NCBI RefSeq assembly: GCF_003063415.1
Contig: NZ_NESK01000001.1
Coordinates: forward strand, 62,001 to 126,000
Direction of reading: 5' to 3'
From: Limnohabitans sp. 2KL-17
GTDB taxonomy: Bacteria > Pseudomonadota > Gammaproteobacteria > Burkholderiales > Burkholderiaceae_C
DNA: 64,000 nt
Shown here one piece after another: positions 40,749 through 50,077 of this stretch. The notes under the pieces are model-generated. The model worked only from the letters and a program-made list of their open reading frames with translations. It did no database searches and was not told where the DNA came from. Made by a program: the position numbers and the translations under genes. Within the stretch, counting starts at the first letter, position 1, and each line of letters begins with the position of its first letter.

Positions 40749-42863
40749 ATGAACACAACCACCGACCCACAGCCGGATCGCCGGCAACGCGACTTTGCCG
40801 CACAGCACATGCACACCGTGCTGGCGCGCCTGGCGGGGCCAGATGCCAAGCCAAGGGCTGACCAACTGTACGCCGTGCATGCCGTGTTGCAACCGGCTTC
40901 TCGTGTGCTTGTGGTGCAGGCCACGGGCTGGGGCAAATCGGCGGTGTATTGGGCGGCGACTCACGCGATGCGCAGTACGGGTTCTGGCCCCACGCTGGTG
41001 GTGTCGCCGCTGCTGGCACTGATGCGCGATCAGGTGGCGGCAGCCGAGCGCGCTGGGCTGAAGGCGGCCACGGTCAATTCGACCAACATCGACGATTGGG
41101 ACGATGTGTTCCAACGACTGGACGATGACGCTGTGGATGTGCTGCTGGTCTCGCCCGAGCGGCTGGGCAATCCGCGTTTTGCGGCACGGCTGGTTCAATT
41201 GCTGTCCCGTGTGGGCCTGATCGTGATCGACGAGGCCCATTGCATCAGCGACTGGGGTTTTGATTTTCGCCCCGACTACCAGCGGCTGGCGCGGGCCCTG
41301 CTGTCTACGCCCACAGCCAGCGTACTGGCCACAACGGCGACTGCCAACGAACGGGTGACGCATGACATCGGTCAGCAGTTGGGCGCGGGCACGGTCACGT
41401 TTCGGGGCACGCTGGCCCGTACCTCGCTCACCTTGTCGGTGGTGCCGGGTTTGTCACCACTTGCGCGTTATGCCTGGATGGCCGATGCGCTGAAGCAGTT
41501 GCCGGGTTCGGGCATTGTGTATGTGCTGACCGTGGCCGAGGCCGATCGCCTGACAGCCTTTTTGCGCAGTTGTGGCCATGCGGTCGATGCCTACACCGGT
41601 CAGATCGACGCCGATACGCGGCTGCAGGTGGAAGACCGTTTGCGCCACAACCAGGTCAAGGCGGTGGTGGCTACATCGGCACTGGGCATGGGCTATGACA
41701 AACCCGATCTGGGGTTTTGTGTGCACGTGGGTTCGCCATCCACCCCGGTGGCTTACTACCAGCAAGTGGGCCGGGCAGGGCGCGCTGTGGTCCATGCCGA
41801 GGGCGTGTTGCTGCCATCAGATGCAGACGAACGCATTTGGGATTACTTTGCCACGGCTTCAATTCCAGACCCGCAAACGGCCGACAAGGTGCTGGCCTGT
41901 CTGGCTGCGGCAGGGCGGGGGCTGCTGGAGATCGAAGCCCAGACCGGTGTGCGCCGAGGCCGGCTTGAGGCTTTGCTGAAAATATTGGCAGTGGAGGGCG
42001 TGGTCATCAAAGACGGTTCGGCTTGGAAGGCCACTGGCCAGACTTATGTGCACGACACCGCCAAATGGGCGGCTTTGGCCCGGGTGCGTCAACAAGAGGC
42101 GAACATCATGCGCCAGTACGCCAACGGCCAGGGTTGTTTGATGGCGTATTTGCAAACCGCACTGGACGACTCGTCGCCAACGCCTTGTGGGCGCTGCTCG
42201 GTCTGCACCGGGCATCTGCCTTATCCGGGACTCACGCCATCCCAAGACAAAATGATTGCCGCCCGCGATTTTTTGCGTGGTATGGATGTGCCCATTGAGC
42301 CACGCAAACGCTGGCCTGCAGGCGTCAGCCGCAAGGGCAATATTCTGGGCTTTGAGGCCGGGCGCGCAGTGGCCTTTGCCGATGACCCTGCCTGGGTGAA
42401 CGAGTTGCAGGCTTTGCTCGTGTCAGGCGCCCTTGTTTCTCCTGGCGGGGATGTGTCCGAGCCATGCTTGCCCGAAGCGTTGCTGGCAGGTGCCTTGGCG
42501 ACTTTGGGGCGATGGTCCAAGGTATGGGGCCATCGCCCGGTGTGTGTGGTGCCTTTGCCAGCCCCCCGCATGTTTGCAAACCAGCAGATGGCTTTGCACA
42601 TCTCCCAAAAAGGACGCCTGCCGCTGCACAAGGTGTTGAGCTGGACAGGCCATGCTGCGCCCGATGACGCGGCATCGACCCCTGTGGTGGCGCATCTTGA
42701 GTCGGTCATTCGGCTGTTGCCCGGTGCATCCTTGCCGGATGGGCCGGTCTTGCTGGTGGCGACCGAAGTCAGAACCCGCTGGGCAGCCACCGTGGCAGCA
42801 GCGCTTCTGCGTGAAAATGGGGCCAGCCAAGTGCTTTTGCTGGCTTTGCATCTGCAGCCCTGA
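40749..42863 (+). CDS. RecQ-family DNA helicase with C-terminal phosphoribosyltransferase-like domain
   Basis: 704 residues. Helicase core: Walker A in VVQATGWGKSAVYW, DEAH box IVIDEAHCISDWGFDFRPDY, ATTATANERV and QVGRAGRA. A zinc-binding region is visible as CLMAYLQTAL then CGRCSVCTG near residues 460-490. Beyond the helicase, residues from about 560 resemble a PRTase-like domain found in some RecQ proteins, ending LLVATEVRTRWAATVAAALL. The PRPP-loop acidic pair is not conserved (see findings). It probably unwinds recombination or repair intermediates. Confidence 0.9.
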   Translation: MNTTTDPQPDRRQRDFAAQHMHTVLARLAGPDAKPRADQLYAVHAVLQPASRVLVVQATGWGKSAVYWAATHAMRSTGSGPTLVVSPLLALMRDQVAAAERAGLKAATVNSTNIDDWDDVFQRLDDDAVDVLLVSPERLGNPRFAARLVQLLSRVGLIVIDEAHCISDWGFDFRPDYQRLARALLSTPTASVLATTATANERVTHDIGQQLGAGTVTFRGTLARTSLTLSVVPGLSPLARYAWMADALKQLPGSGIVYVLTVAEADRLTAFLRSCGHAVDAYTGQIDADTRLQVEDRLRHNQVKAVVATSALGMGYDKPDLGFCVHVGSPSTPVAYYQQVGRAGRAVVHAEGVLLPSDADERIWDYFATASIPDPQTADKVLACLAAAGRGLLEIEAQTGVRRGRLEALLKILAVEGVVIKDGSAWKATGQTYVHDTAKWAALARVRQQEANIMRQYANGQGCLMAYLQTALDDSSPTPCGRCSVCTGHLPYPGLTPSQDKMIAARDFLRGMDVPIEPRKRWPAGVSRKGNILGFEAGRAVAFADDPAWVNELQALLVSGALVSPGGDVSEPCLPEALLAGALATLGRWSKVWGHRPVCVVPLPAPRMFANQQMALHISQKGRLPLHKVLSWTGHAAPDDAASTPVVAHLESVIRLLPGASLPDGPVLLVATEVRTRWAATVAAALLRENGASQVLLLALHLQP

Positions 42864-42910
42864 GACCCTTTTTTATACATTTGTGCAAGCCACTTGCACG
42901 CAGCTTGCCC

Positions 42911-43405
42911 ATGACCGAAGACACACAAGACACGCCCCTGATTCAAGAGCCCCGCCTGTGGCAAGGTGACGACTGGACCGCCAAGGTCATCAAAAATGAC
43001 GACGACGATGGCTGGGCTGTGGCGATGTTCAAGGAGGGTGAAACCGAGGCGGCATTGATTGGCCCGTGGACCATGGGTCGCGATAAAAAGAACCCCAAAC
43101 CGCTCGATGGCAACGCATTCATCACCTTGGTGAAAACCGCTAGCGAGTTTGTGCGCCGCCATGAACAGCAACTGCATGCTTCGTTGCACCAGTCGGTGAT
43201 CGTCAATGGCCTGGCTGGCCGAATCACGGTGCTTTTGGACATCGTGCCTGACGATGACAACCCTTTTGCGGTGCTGACTGCGCAAGATGAGGGCGGCGAC
43301 ACCCTGGCCGAAGTCAAGCTTGAGGCTGGCTTCAAGCTCAACCGGCAGACTGCCCAAGCCTGGGTGGATGCCGGTTTTGCGAAGCCTGGCAGTGGACGGC
43401 GCTGA
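42911..43405 (+). CDS. Conserved hypothetical protein
   Basis: 164 residues from ATG 42911 (MTEDTQDTPLIQEPRLWQGD), 48 bases after the helicase. Soluble, acidic, with EDDWTAKV-like N-terminal beta strands (LWQGDDWTAKVIKNDDDDGW), a helix around TLVKTASEFVRRHEQQLHAS and a final beta-rich part. No signal peptide or known domain that I recognise. An upstream ATG at 42881 would add 10 residues. Possibly co-transcribed with the helicase. Confidence 0.75.
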   Translation: MTEDTQDTPLIQEPRLWQGDDWTAKVIKNDDDDGWAVAMFKEGETEAALIGPWTMGRDKKNPKPLDGNAFITLVKTASEFVRRHEQQLHASLHQSVIVNGLAGRITVLLDIVPDDDNPFAVLTAQDEGGDTLAEVKLEAGFKLNRQTAQAWVDAGFAKPGSGRR

Positions 43406-43441
43406 TTCTCTCCGGTTCAGGCTACAAAGGGCCTGGCTGAA

Positions 43442-44149
43442 TCAAACGGCCAGGCTTTGCAACTGAACCAAGCCCTTGGGGGTTTGGAGCGTTGCCACCA
43501 GGTTCGCCGGGCCTGTGTCTATGCGGATGCCGTCCAAGCCAATGGATTCATAAGCGGCTTGGAGTTTGTCACTGCTCGGGTGGCTGACGGCCAGGCTTTG
43601 CAGCGTCACGCCAGAGCGCGGCAAACTGTTGCGCGGATGAAGGCGTAAAGGGTCTGTGGCATCTGGCTTGCCCCATTGGATCAGGGTGGGCAGGGTGCCA
43701 TCGAAGAGGCGTGCACCGTCTTCGCGCACCGTGATTTGCCAGTTCAGCGTGCCCTTGCCGGACTTGCGACTGGCATGCACCACTTGGCCGCGTTCGATGC
43801 CCTGGGTGCGTAAAACATGCCGGGCCGCCTTCACATCGTCGGTGCTGGCCACAAAGTGAATCAACCGTGGGCCTTGTGCCACGGCTTTTTGCAAGCTCAC
43901 ATCGTCCATGTCAAACCAACGCGGTACTTGCGATCGTTTCGGGATCACCGCTTGGGGATTGATCGCGATGATTTCAAAATAAGCCATTGGGAATTTGGGG
44001 GATGCGATTTTGAACAGCCGGTTGTGGGTCCCGTATTTTTCATGTTCGCCGCCAGGGGCTGGCGTGATGCCCAAGGTTTCTTCGCACCACTGCACACCTG
44101 CTTCGAGCGATGAGGCCATCACCACGAGGTGATCAATTTGAGTTTTCAT
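43442..44149 (-). CDS. VOC/glyoxalase-like domain protein
   Basis: 235 residues from ATG 44149 (MKTQIDHLVVMASSLEAGVQ); an ATG at 44179 with GAAGG upstream is an alternative. It begins as a vicinal-oxygen-chelate fold (IDHLVVMASSLEAGVQWCEE, then GGEHEKYGTHNRLFKI, a Glyoxalase_3-type pattern). Two VOC modules appear to be present (about residues 1-135 and 145-235). Metal ligands are not certain. Divergent from the isochorismatase gene. Substrate unknown. Confidence 0.8.
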   Translation of the reverse strand: MKTQIDHLVVMASSLEAGVQWCEETLGITPAPGGEHEKYGTHNRLFKIASPKFPMAYFEIIAINPQAVIPKRSQVPRWFDMDDVSLQKAVAQGPRLIHFVASTDDVKAARHVLRTQGIERGQVVHASRKSGKGTLNWQITVREDGARLFDGTLPTLIQWGKPDATDPLRLHPRNSLPRSGVTLQSLAVSHPSSDKLQAAYESIGLDGIRIDTGPANLVATLQTPKGLVQLQSLAV

Positions 44150-44285
44150 GTTCTTTGAAGTTGGGTTTTGTTCAAGCATAACGGATGGCCTTCAAGACAA
44201 ACGTGCCGCCTGTTCGTGCGTTGGTCCGCTGGTCAGCCCTGTGTGCGCTCCTGCCACAATGGCGGTCATTACAAATGGAACGCTT

Positions 44286-44891
44286 ATGTTGATTGATGCA
44301 GATGAAAGCCAACTGGTTTTGGTCGATTTCCAGGCCCGCTTGAAACCCGTGATGCTGGACGCCGATGCCGTTTGGGCCAATGCGGCCAAACTGGCCACCT
44401 TGGCACAGGCGTTGGATGTGCCGACCTGGGGCACCGAGCAAAACCCTTCTCGCCTGGGTGAGATGCCAGCTGAAATCCGCAGCCATTGCCGCAAGGTTCT
44501 GGCCAAGATGCAGTTCAGCGCGGTGGAAGAGGGTTTGGGTGAATGGTTGCAACCCGAGCCTGAACAAGCCCCACGCGGCAATGCCCGCAGCTTGCCTCGC
44601 CACCTGCAAAAGCCCCAGCCGGGTGCCCAAGAGCGCAAGACCATCGTGTTGGCGGGGTGTGAGGCCCACATTTGCCTGATGCAAACAGCACTTGATTTGC
44701 TCGAAGACGAATTTGAGGTGTGGGTCGTGACCGATGCTTGCAGCTCGCGCACCGAGCGTAACCGGGATGCTGCTTATGACCGTTTGGCCGGCGCAGGGGC
44801 CGAACTGGTGACGGCTGAAATGGTGGCTTTCGAGTGGATCCGCAGCGCTGAGCATCCTGACTTCAAATTGTTGCAAAGCCTGTTCAAATGA
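44286..44891 (+). CDS. Isochorismatase-family cysteine hydrolase
   Basis: 201 residues from ATG 44286. Catalytic Asp in LVLVDFQARLKPVM, Lys in CRKVLAKMQFSA and the nucleophilic Cys in VLAGCEAHICLMQTALDLLE match the family triad. VVTDACSSRTERNRDAA completes the pattern. Members hydrolyse isochorismate, nicotinamide or N-carbamoyl compounds; the closest relatives are often called YcaC-like with unknown substrate. The frame is open upstream into the VOC gene region but without a better start. Confidence 0.88.
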   Translation: MLIDADESQLVLVDFQARLKPVMLDADAVWANAAKLATLAQALDVPTWGTEQNPSRLGEMPAEIRSHCRKVLAKMQFSAVEEGLGEWLQPEPEQAPRGNARSLPRHLQKPQPGAQERKTIVLAGCEAHICLMQTALDLLEDEFEVWVVTDACSSRTERNRDAAYDRLAGAGAELVTAEMVAFEWIRSAEHPDFKLLQSLFK

Positions 44892-45055
44892 TTTTTTAGG
44901 CGCTTTGAGCGTTTCCATCTTGGGAAACTGTCCAGTGCGCGACAAAGTCAGCTTGTAGCAAGTCCTCTGCCCATAATTATGAATTCAGAAGTGGGGCGCT
45001 TGCTTGGTTTGTGTGCCCTCATAAAACTCATTTGGCTGGTAATCAGGAGACTTTC

Positions 45056-46954
45056 ATGGGCAGCTTTGCTGACTTTCACGCACGTTCAATCAACGACCGC
45101 AATGCCTTTTGGGCCGAGCAGGCCAAGCTGGTGGACTGGAAAGTCCCGCCACAGCAAATTTGCGATTACAGCAACCCGCCTTTTGCCAAGTGGTTTGTGG
45201 GCGGCCAGACCAACCTGTGCCACAACGCAGTAGACCGCCACTTGGCCGCGAGGGCAGACCAGCCCGCCTTGATTTTTGTCTCGACCGAGACCGACCAGGA
45301 AAAAACCTACACCTACCACGAATTGCACGCCGAAGTGCAGCGCATGGCCGCCATCTTGAAAGATCTGGGCGTGGTCAAAGGCGACCGCGTGTTGATTTAC
45401 ATGCCCATGATTGCCGAAGCCGCTTTTGCCATGTTGGCTTGCGTCCGCTTGGGGGCCATCCATTCGGTGGTGTTTGGTGGTTTCGCCTCGCATTCGCTGG
45501 CCACCCGCATCGAAGACGCTTCGCCAAAGGTCATCGTCAGCGCCGACGCCGGCTCCCGTGGTGGCAAAGGCGTGCCCTACAAGCCCCTGCTGGACGAGGC
45601 CATCCAACTGTCTGCCCACAAGCCTGCCCATGTGATCATGGTGGACCGAAAGCTGGCCGCCTACACGCCCGTGGCGGGTCGCGATGTGGATTACGCCACC
45701 GAACGTGCCAAGCACATGGATGCCGTGGTGCCTTGCGAGTGGGTGGATGCCACACATCCCAGCTACACCTTGTACACCTCCGGCACGACCGGCAAACCCA
45801 AGGGCGTTCAACGCGACACCGGTGGCTACACCGTGGCCTTGGCTGCCAGCATGCCCAATGTCTTTGAGGGCAAACCTGGCGGCACTTTTTTTTGCACCAG
45901 CGACATCGGCTGGGTGGTCGGCCACAGTTACATCATTTACGGCCCGCTGATCGGCGGCATGGCGACCATTCTTTACGAAGGTTTGCCGATTCGGCCCGAT
46001 GGCGGCATCTGGTGGAGCCTGGTCGAGAAGTACAAAGTCAACGTGATGTTCAGCGCCCCCACGGCCATTCGGGTGCTTAAAAAGCAAGATCCTGCCTTGC
46101 TTTCCAAGTATGACTTGTCCAGCTTGCAGGCGCTGTTTTTGGCCGGTGAACCCCTGGACGAGCCCACCGCCAAGTGGATTTCTGAAGGCCTCAACGGCAA
46201 ACCGATCATCGACAACTACTGGCAGACCGAGACAGGCTGGCCGATTCTGAGCATCTGCAATGGCGTGGAAAAAGCCCCCAGCAAGTTCGGCTCACCCGGC
46301 AAAGCCATTTATGGCTACAACGTCAAACTGGTCGATGATCAGACTGGCGAGGAGCTGACCGGCGCCAACCAGAAGGGCGTGTTGACCATTGAAGGCCCGC
46401 TGCCTCCGGGTAACCTGCAAACCATCTGGGGCGATGACGACCGTTTCGTCAAGACCTACTGGAAAACCGTCCCAAACAAGCTGGTCTACAGCACCTTTGA
46501 CTGGGCGGTGCGCGACGAAGATGGTTACTTCTTCATTTTGGGCCGCACCGACGACGTGATCAACGTCGCCGGTCACCGCCTGGGCACCCGCGAGATCGAA
46601 GAAAGCATCTCCAGCCACCCCAACATCGCCGAAGTCGCTGTGGTGGGTGTGGCCGATCAGCTCAAAGGGCAGGTGGCCATGGCTTTTGCCATTGCCAAAG
46701 ACACCTCGGGACTCACCGATGCCGCTGCGCGCCAAAAGCTGGAAAGCGAAGTCATGAAGGTTGTGGATTCGCAACTCGGCGCTGTGGCCCGTCCATCCCG
46801 GGTGCTTTTTGTCTCGGCATTGCCCAAGACACGCAGTGGCAAGTTGCTGCGCCGCGCCATACAGGCTGTGGCGGAAGGCCGCGACCCAGGCGACTTGACC
46901 ACCATGGACGATCCCGCTGCCCTGCAGCAGATCGTTGATCTGATCAAGGCGTGA
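45056..46954 (+). CDS. prpE: Propionyl-CoA/acetoacetyl-type acyl-CoA synthetase, PrpE-like
   Basis: 632 residues from ATG 45056, preceded by CAGGAG. ANL superfamily: the P-loop-like YTSGTTGKPKGVQRDTGGYT is characteristic of propionyl-CoA synthetases (RDTGGY), then NYWQTETGWPI and the hinge DWAVRDEDGYFFILGRTDDV. The catalytic Lys is in the C-terminal TRSGKLLRRAIQAV. It activates propionate (or acetate) to the CoA thioester using ATP. It is monocistronic, followed by a terminator, and lies upstream of the 2-oxoglutarate dehydrogenase operon. Confidence 0.93.
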   Translation: MGSFADFHARSINDRNAFWAEQAKLVDWKVPPQQICDYSNPPFAKWFVGGQTNLCHNAVDRHLAARADQPALIFVSTETDQEKTYTYHELHAEVQRMAAILKDLGVVKGDRVLIYMPMIAEAAFAMLACVRLGAIHSVVFGGFASHSLATRIEDASPKVIVSADAGSRGGKGVPYKPLLDEAIQLSAHKPAHVIMVDRKLAAYTPVAGRDVDYATERAKHMDAVVPCEWVDATHPSYTLYTSGTTGKPKGVQRDTGGYTVALAASMPNVFEGKPGGTFFCTSDIGWVVGHSYIIYGPLIGGMATILYEGLPIRPDGGIWWSLVEKYKVNVMFSAPTAIRVLKKQDPALLSKYDLSSLQALFLAGEPLDEPTAKWISEGLNGKPIIDNYWQTETGWPILSICNGVEKAPSKFGSPGKAIYGYNVKLVDDQTGEELTGANQKGVLTIEGPLPPGNLQTIWGDDDRFVKTYWKTVPNKLVYSTFDWAVRDEDGYFFILGRTDDVINVAGHRLGTREIEESISSHPNIAEVAVVGVADQLKGQVAMAFAIAKDTSGLTDAAARQKLESEVMKVVDSQLGAVARPSRVLFVSALPKTRSGKLLRRAIQAVAEGRDPGDLTTMDDPAALQQIVDLIKA

Positions 46955-46961
46955 CAAGCGC

Positions 46962-46988
46962 AGACCCTGCTTTGCGGGGTCTTTTTTT
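46962..46988 (+). terminator. prpE terminator
   Basis: AGACCC-T-GC-TTT-GC-G-GGGTCT forms a stem of eight pairs with one internal mismatch, followed by seven T residues, eight bases after the prpE stop. Confidence 0.88.
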
Positions 46989-47162
46989 GTCCATGCTCTT
47001 GTCACCCTGTAAGTAACATGTGGGGCAGGCCATGGCACAATGCTCTCTGAACTCAGGCCCTTCCCCTGCCACAGTCGCATCCGCCAATCGGTTTAGCCGT
47101 GTCGCGGAAGGTAAATCTCAACCAACTAATGTTTCCCTGAGGGGAACGGAGGTCAGCGAAAT

Positions 47163-50030
47163 ATGAGCGAGACTAATTCCGTCTACGCTGCCTATTCAGG
47201 CAACACCCACCTTTTCGGAGGTAACGTTCCTTACGTCGAAGAGATGTACGAGAACTACCTTGCCAATCCAGGCAGCGTACCCGACTCCTGGCGCGAATAT
47301 TTCGACGCCCTCCAACATGTTCCCGCAGTCGATGGCTCCAACGCCAAAGATGTGCCCCACCTGCCGGTGATCAACGCCTTTGCCGAACGCGCCAAAGCCG
47401 GTGGCACCAAGGTCGTCATGGCCAGCGAAAACGTCGAGATGGGCCGCAAGCGCACTGCCGTTCAGCAGCTGATCGCCGCGTACCGCAACGTGGGCCAACG
47501 CTGGGCCGACCTGGACCCGCTCAAGCGAACCGAGCGCCCCAATATTCCTGACCTTGATCCCGCTTTCTTTGGCTTCACCGATGCCGACCAGGAAACCGTG
47601 TTCGATACCAGCAACACTTTCTTCGGCAAGAACAACATGTCCTTGCGCGAGCTGCTCAATGCGCTGCGCGAGACCTATTGCGGCACGCTGGGCGCCGAGT
47701 ACATGTACACCACCGAGCAGGCAGAAAAGCGCTGGTGGCAACAAAAACTCGAAAGTATCCGCAGCAAGCCGAATTTCGGCGCTGAAAAGAAAAAGCAAAT
47801 CCTTGACCGCCTGACTGCTGCCGAAGGCCTTGAGCGTTATTTGCACACCAAATACGTGGGCCAAAAGCGGTTTTCACTCGAGGGCGGCGAAAGCTTCATT
47901 GCGGCCATGGACGAGTTGGTTCAGTCCGCAGGTGCCCAGGGCGTCCAGGAAGTCGTGATAGGTATGGCCCACCGTGGTCGCTTGAACGTCTTGGTCAATA
48001 CCATGGGCAAGCTGCCCGCAGACCTGTTTGCCGAGTTCGACCACACTGCCCCAGAAGAGCTGCCTGCCGGTGACGTGAAATACCACCAGGGCTTCAGCTC
48101 GGACGTGAACACCACCGGTGGGCCGGTTCACTTGTCGCTGGCGTTTAACCCATCTCACCTGGAAATCGTGAACCCCGTGGTCGAAGGCTCGGTGCGTGCC
48201 CGCATGGACCGCCGTGATGACCCTCTGGGCAAGCAAGTTCTGCCCGTTTTGGTGCATGGTGACTCGGCTTTTGGCGGTCAGGGTGTCAACCAGGAAACCC
48301 TGGCCCTGGCCCAGACCCGTGGTTACTCCACCGGCGGCACTGTCCACATCATCATCAACAACCAGATCGGCTTCACCACCTCTGACCCTCGCGACATGCG
48401 TTCCAGCGTGTTTTGCACCGACATCGTCAAGATGGTCGAAGCCCCTGTGTTGCACGTCAATGCAGACGATCCTGAGACCGTTGTGCTGGCCACTCAGTTG
48501 GCCCTTGAATACCGCATGACTTTCCAAAAGGATGTGGTGCTCGACGTGGTTTGCTTCCGCAAACTCGGCCACAACGAGCAGGACACGCCTGCGCTGACGC
48601 AGCCCCTGATGTACAAAAAGATTGCCACCCATCCGGGCACCCGCAAGCTGTTTGCCGACAAGCTGACCGCACAAGGTATGGGCGACACATTGGGCGACGA
48701 CATGGCCAAGGCCTATCGTGCTGCGCTGGATGCGGGCAAGAACACCACCGAACCTGTGTTGACCAACTTCAAGACCAAGTTCACGGTGGACTGGGCCCCG
48801 TTCATGGGCAAGAAGTGGACCGACGCTGGCGATACATCCATTCCGCTGGCCGACTGGAAGCGACTGGCCCAGAAAATCACGACCATTCCCGAGTCTGTCA
48901 CCCCACACCAATTGGTCAAGAAGGTCTACGACGACCGAGCATCCATGGGCCGAGGTGACACGCCTGTGGATTGGGGCATGGGCGAACACATGGCGTTCGC
49001 CTCGCTGGTGGCCAGCGGTTACCCCGTTCGTCTGTCGGGCGAAGATTCCGGCCGCGGCACGTTCACACACCGGCATGCAGTGATTCACGACCAGAAGCGG
49101 GAAAAGTGGGACACCGGAACTTATGTGGCTTTGCAGAACGTGTCAGACAAGCAGGCACCTTTCGTGGTCATTGACTCGATCCTGTCTGAAGAGGCCGTGC
49201 TGGGTTTTGAATACGGCTATGCCTCTAACGACCCCAACACCCTGGTGGTTTGGGAAGCCCAGTTTGGTGACTTTGCCAACGGTGCGCAGGTCGTGATCGA
49301 TCAGTTCATTGCATCGGGTGAAGTCAAGTGGGGGCGTGTCAACGGCCTGACACTGATGTTGCCTCACGGCTACGAAGGACAGGGCCCAGAGCACAGTTCG
49401 GCCCGTGTCGAGCGTTTCATGCAGCTGGCAGCCGACACCAACATGCAGCTGGTTCAGCCAACCACGGCCAGCCAGATTTTCCATGTGTTGCGTCGCCAGA
49501 TGGTGCGTGATCTGCGCAAGCCCTTGGTCATTTTCACGCCCAAGTCCTTGTTGCGTAACAAAGATGCCACATCGCCGATATCCGAGTTCACCAAGGGCAG
49601 CTTCCAGACAGTGATCCCCGAGAACAAGGTGCTCAAGGCAGAGAAGGTCAAGCGTGTCATTGCTTGTTCGGGCAAGGTTTATTACGACCTGGTGAAGTTC
49701 CGCGAAGCCAAGGGTGCTGACGATGTGGCCATCATCCGTGTGGAGCAGCTCTATCCGTTCCCGCACAAGGCCTTCGCTGCCGAAATCAAGAAATACCCGA
49801 ACGCCACCGACACCGTCTGGTGCCAGGACGAGCCTCAAAACCAGGGCGCCTGGTTCTTTATTCAGCACAACATCCACGAAAACATGCTCGAAGGTCAAAA
49901 GCTGGGTTATGCCGGTCGTGCGGCCTCCGCATCGCCTGCAGTGGGTTACTCACACCTGCACCAAGACCAGCAAAAAGCACTGATCGAAGCCGCGTTTGCC
50001 AAGCTCAAGGGCTTTGTGCTGACCAAGTGA
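47163..50030 (+). CDS. odhA: 2-oxoglutarate dehydrogenase E1 component
   Basis: 955 residues, usual SucA length; ATG preceded by GGAGG at longish spacing. N-terminal YLANPGSVPDSWREYFDAL, ThDP-binding core with VIGMAHRGRLNVLVNTMGKL, HGDSAFGGQGVNQET, and HNEQDTPALTQPLMYK. The transketolase-like C-terminal half holds GEDSGRGTFTHRHAVIHDQ and HGYEGQGPEHSSARVERFM. It decarboxylates 2-oxoglutarate in the TCA cycle. A 7-bp hairpin GTTTCCC-TGA-GGGGAAC lies immediately upstream of the ribosome site and could influence translation. Confidence 0.96.
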   Translation: MSETNSVYAAYSGNTHLFGGNVPYVEEMYENYLANPGSVPDSWREYFDALQHVPAVDGSNAKDVPHLPVINAFAERAKAGGTKVVMASENVEMGRKRTAVQQLIAAYRNVGQRWADLDPLKRTERPNIPDLDPAFFGFTDADQETVFDTSNTFFGKNNMSLRELLNALRETYCGTLGAEYMYTTEQAEKRWWQQKLESIRSKPNFGAEKKKQILDRLTAAEGLERYLHTKYVGQKRFSLEGGESFIAAMDELVQSAGAQGVQEVVIGMAHRGRLNVLVNTMGKLPADLFAEFDHTAPEELPAGDVKYHQGFSSDVNTTGGPVHLSLAFNPSHLEIVNPVVEGSVRARMDRRDDPLGKQVLPVLVHGDSAFGGQGVNQETLALAQTRGYSTGGTVHIIINNQIGFTTSDPRDMRSSVFCTDIVKMVEAPVLHVNADDPETVVLATQLALEYRMTFQKDVVLDVVCFRKLGHNEQDTPALTQPLMYKKIATHPGTRKLFADKLTAQGMGDTLGDDMAKAYRAALDAGKNTTEPVLTNFKTKFTVDWAPFMGKKWTDAGDTSIPLADWKRLAQKITTIPESVTPHQLVKKVYDDRASMGRGDTPVDWGMGEHMAFASLVASGYPVRLSGEDSGRGTFTHRHAVIHDQKREKWDTGTYVALQNVSDKQAPFVVIDSILSEEAVLGFEYGYASNDPNTLVVWEAQFGDFANGAQVVIDQFIASGEVKWGRVNGLTLMLPHGYEGQGPEHSSARVERFMQLAADTNMQLVQPTTASQIFHVLRRQMVRDLRKPLVIFTPKSLLRNKDATSPISEFTKGSFQTVIPENKVLKAEKVKRVIACSGKVYYDLVKFREAKGADDVAIIRVEQLYPFPHKAFAAEIKKYPNATDTVWCQDEPQNQGAWFFIQHNIHENMLEGQKLGYAGRAASASPAVGYSHLHQDQQKALIEAAFAKLKGFVLTK

Positions 50031-50077
50031 TCGACCAGAACAAGCTTGCCTTCAACCTTTATTAAGAGAATCTAAAA

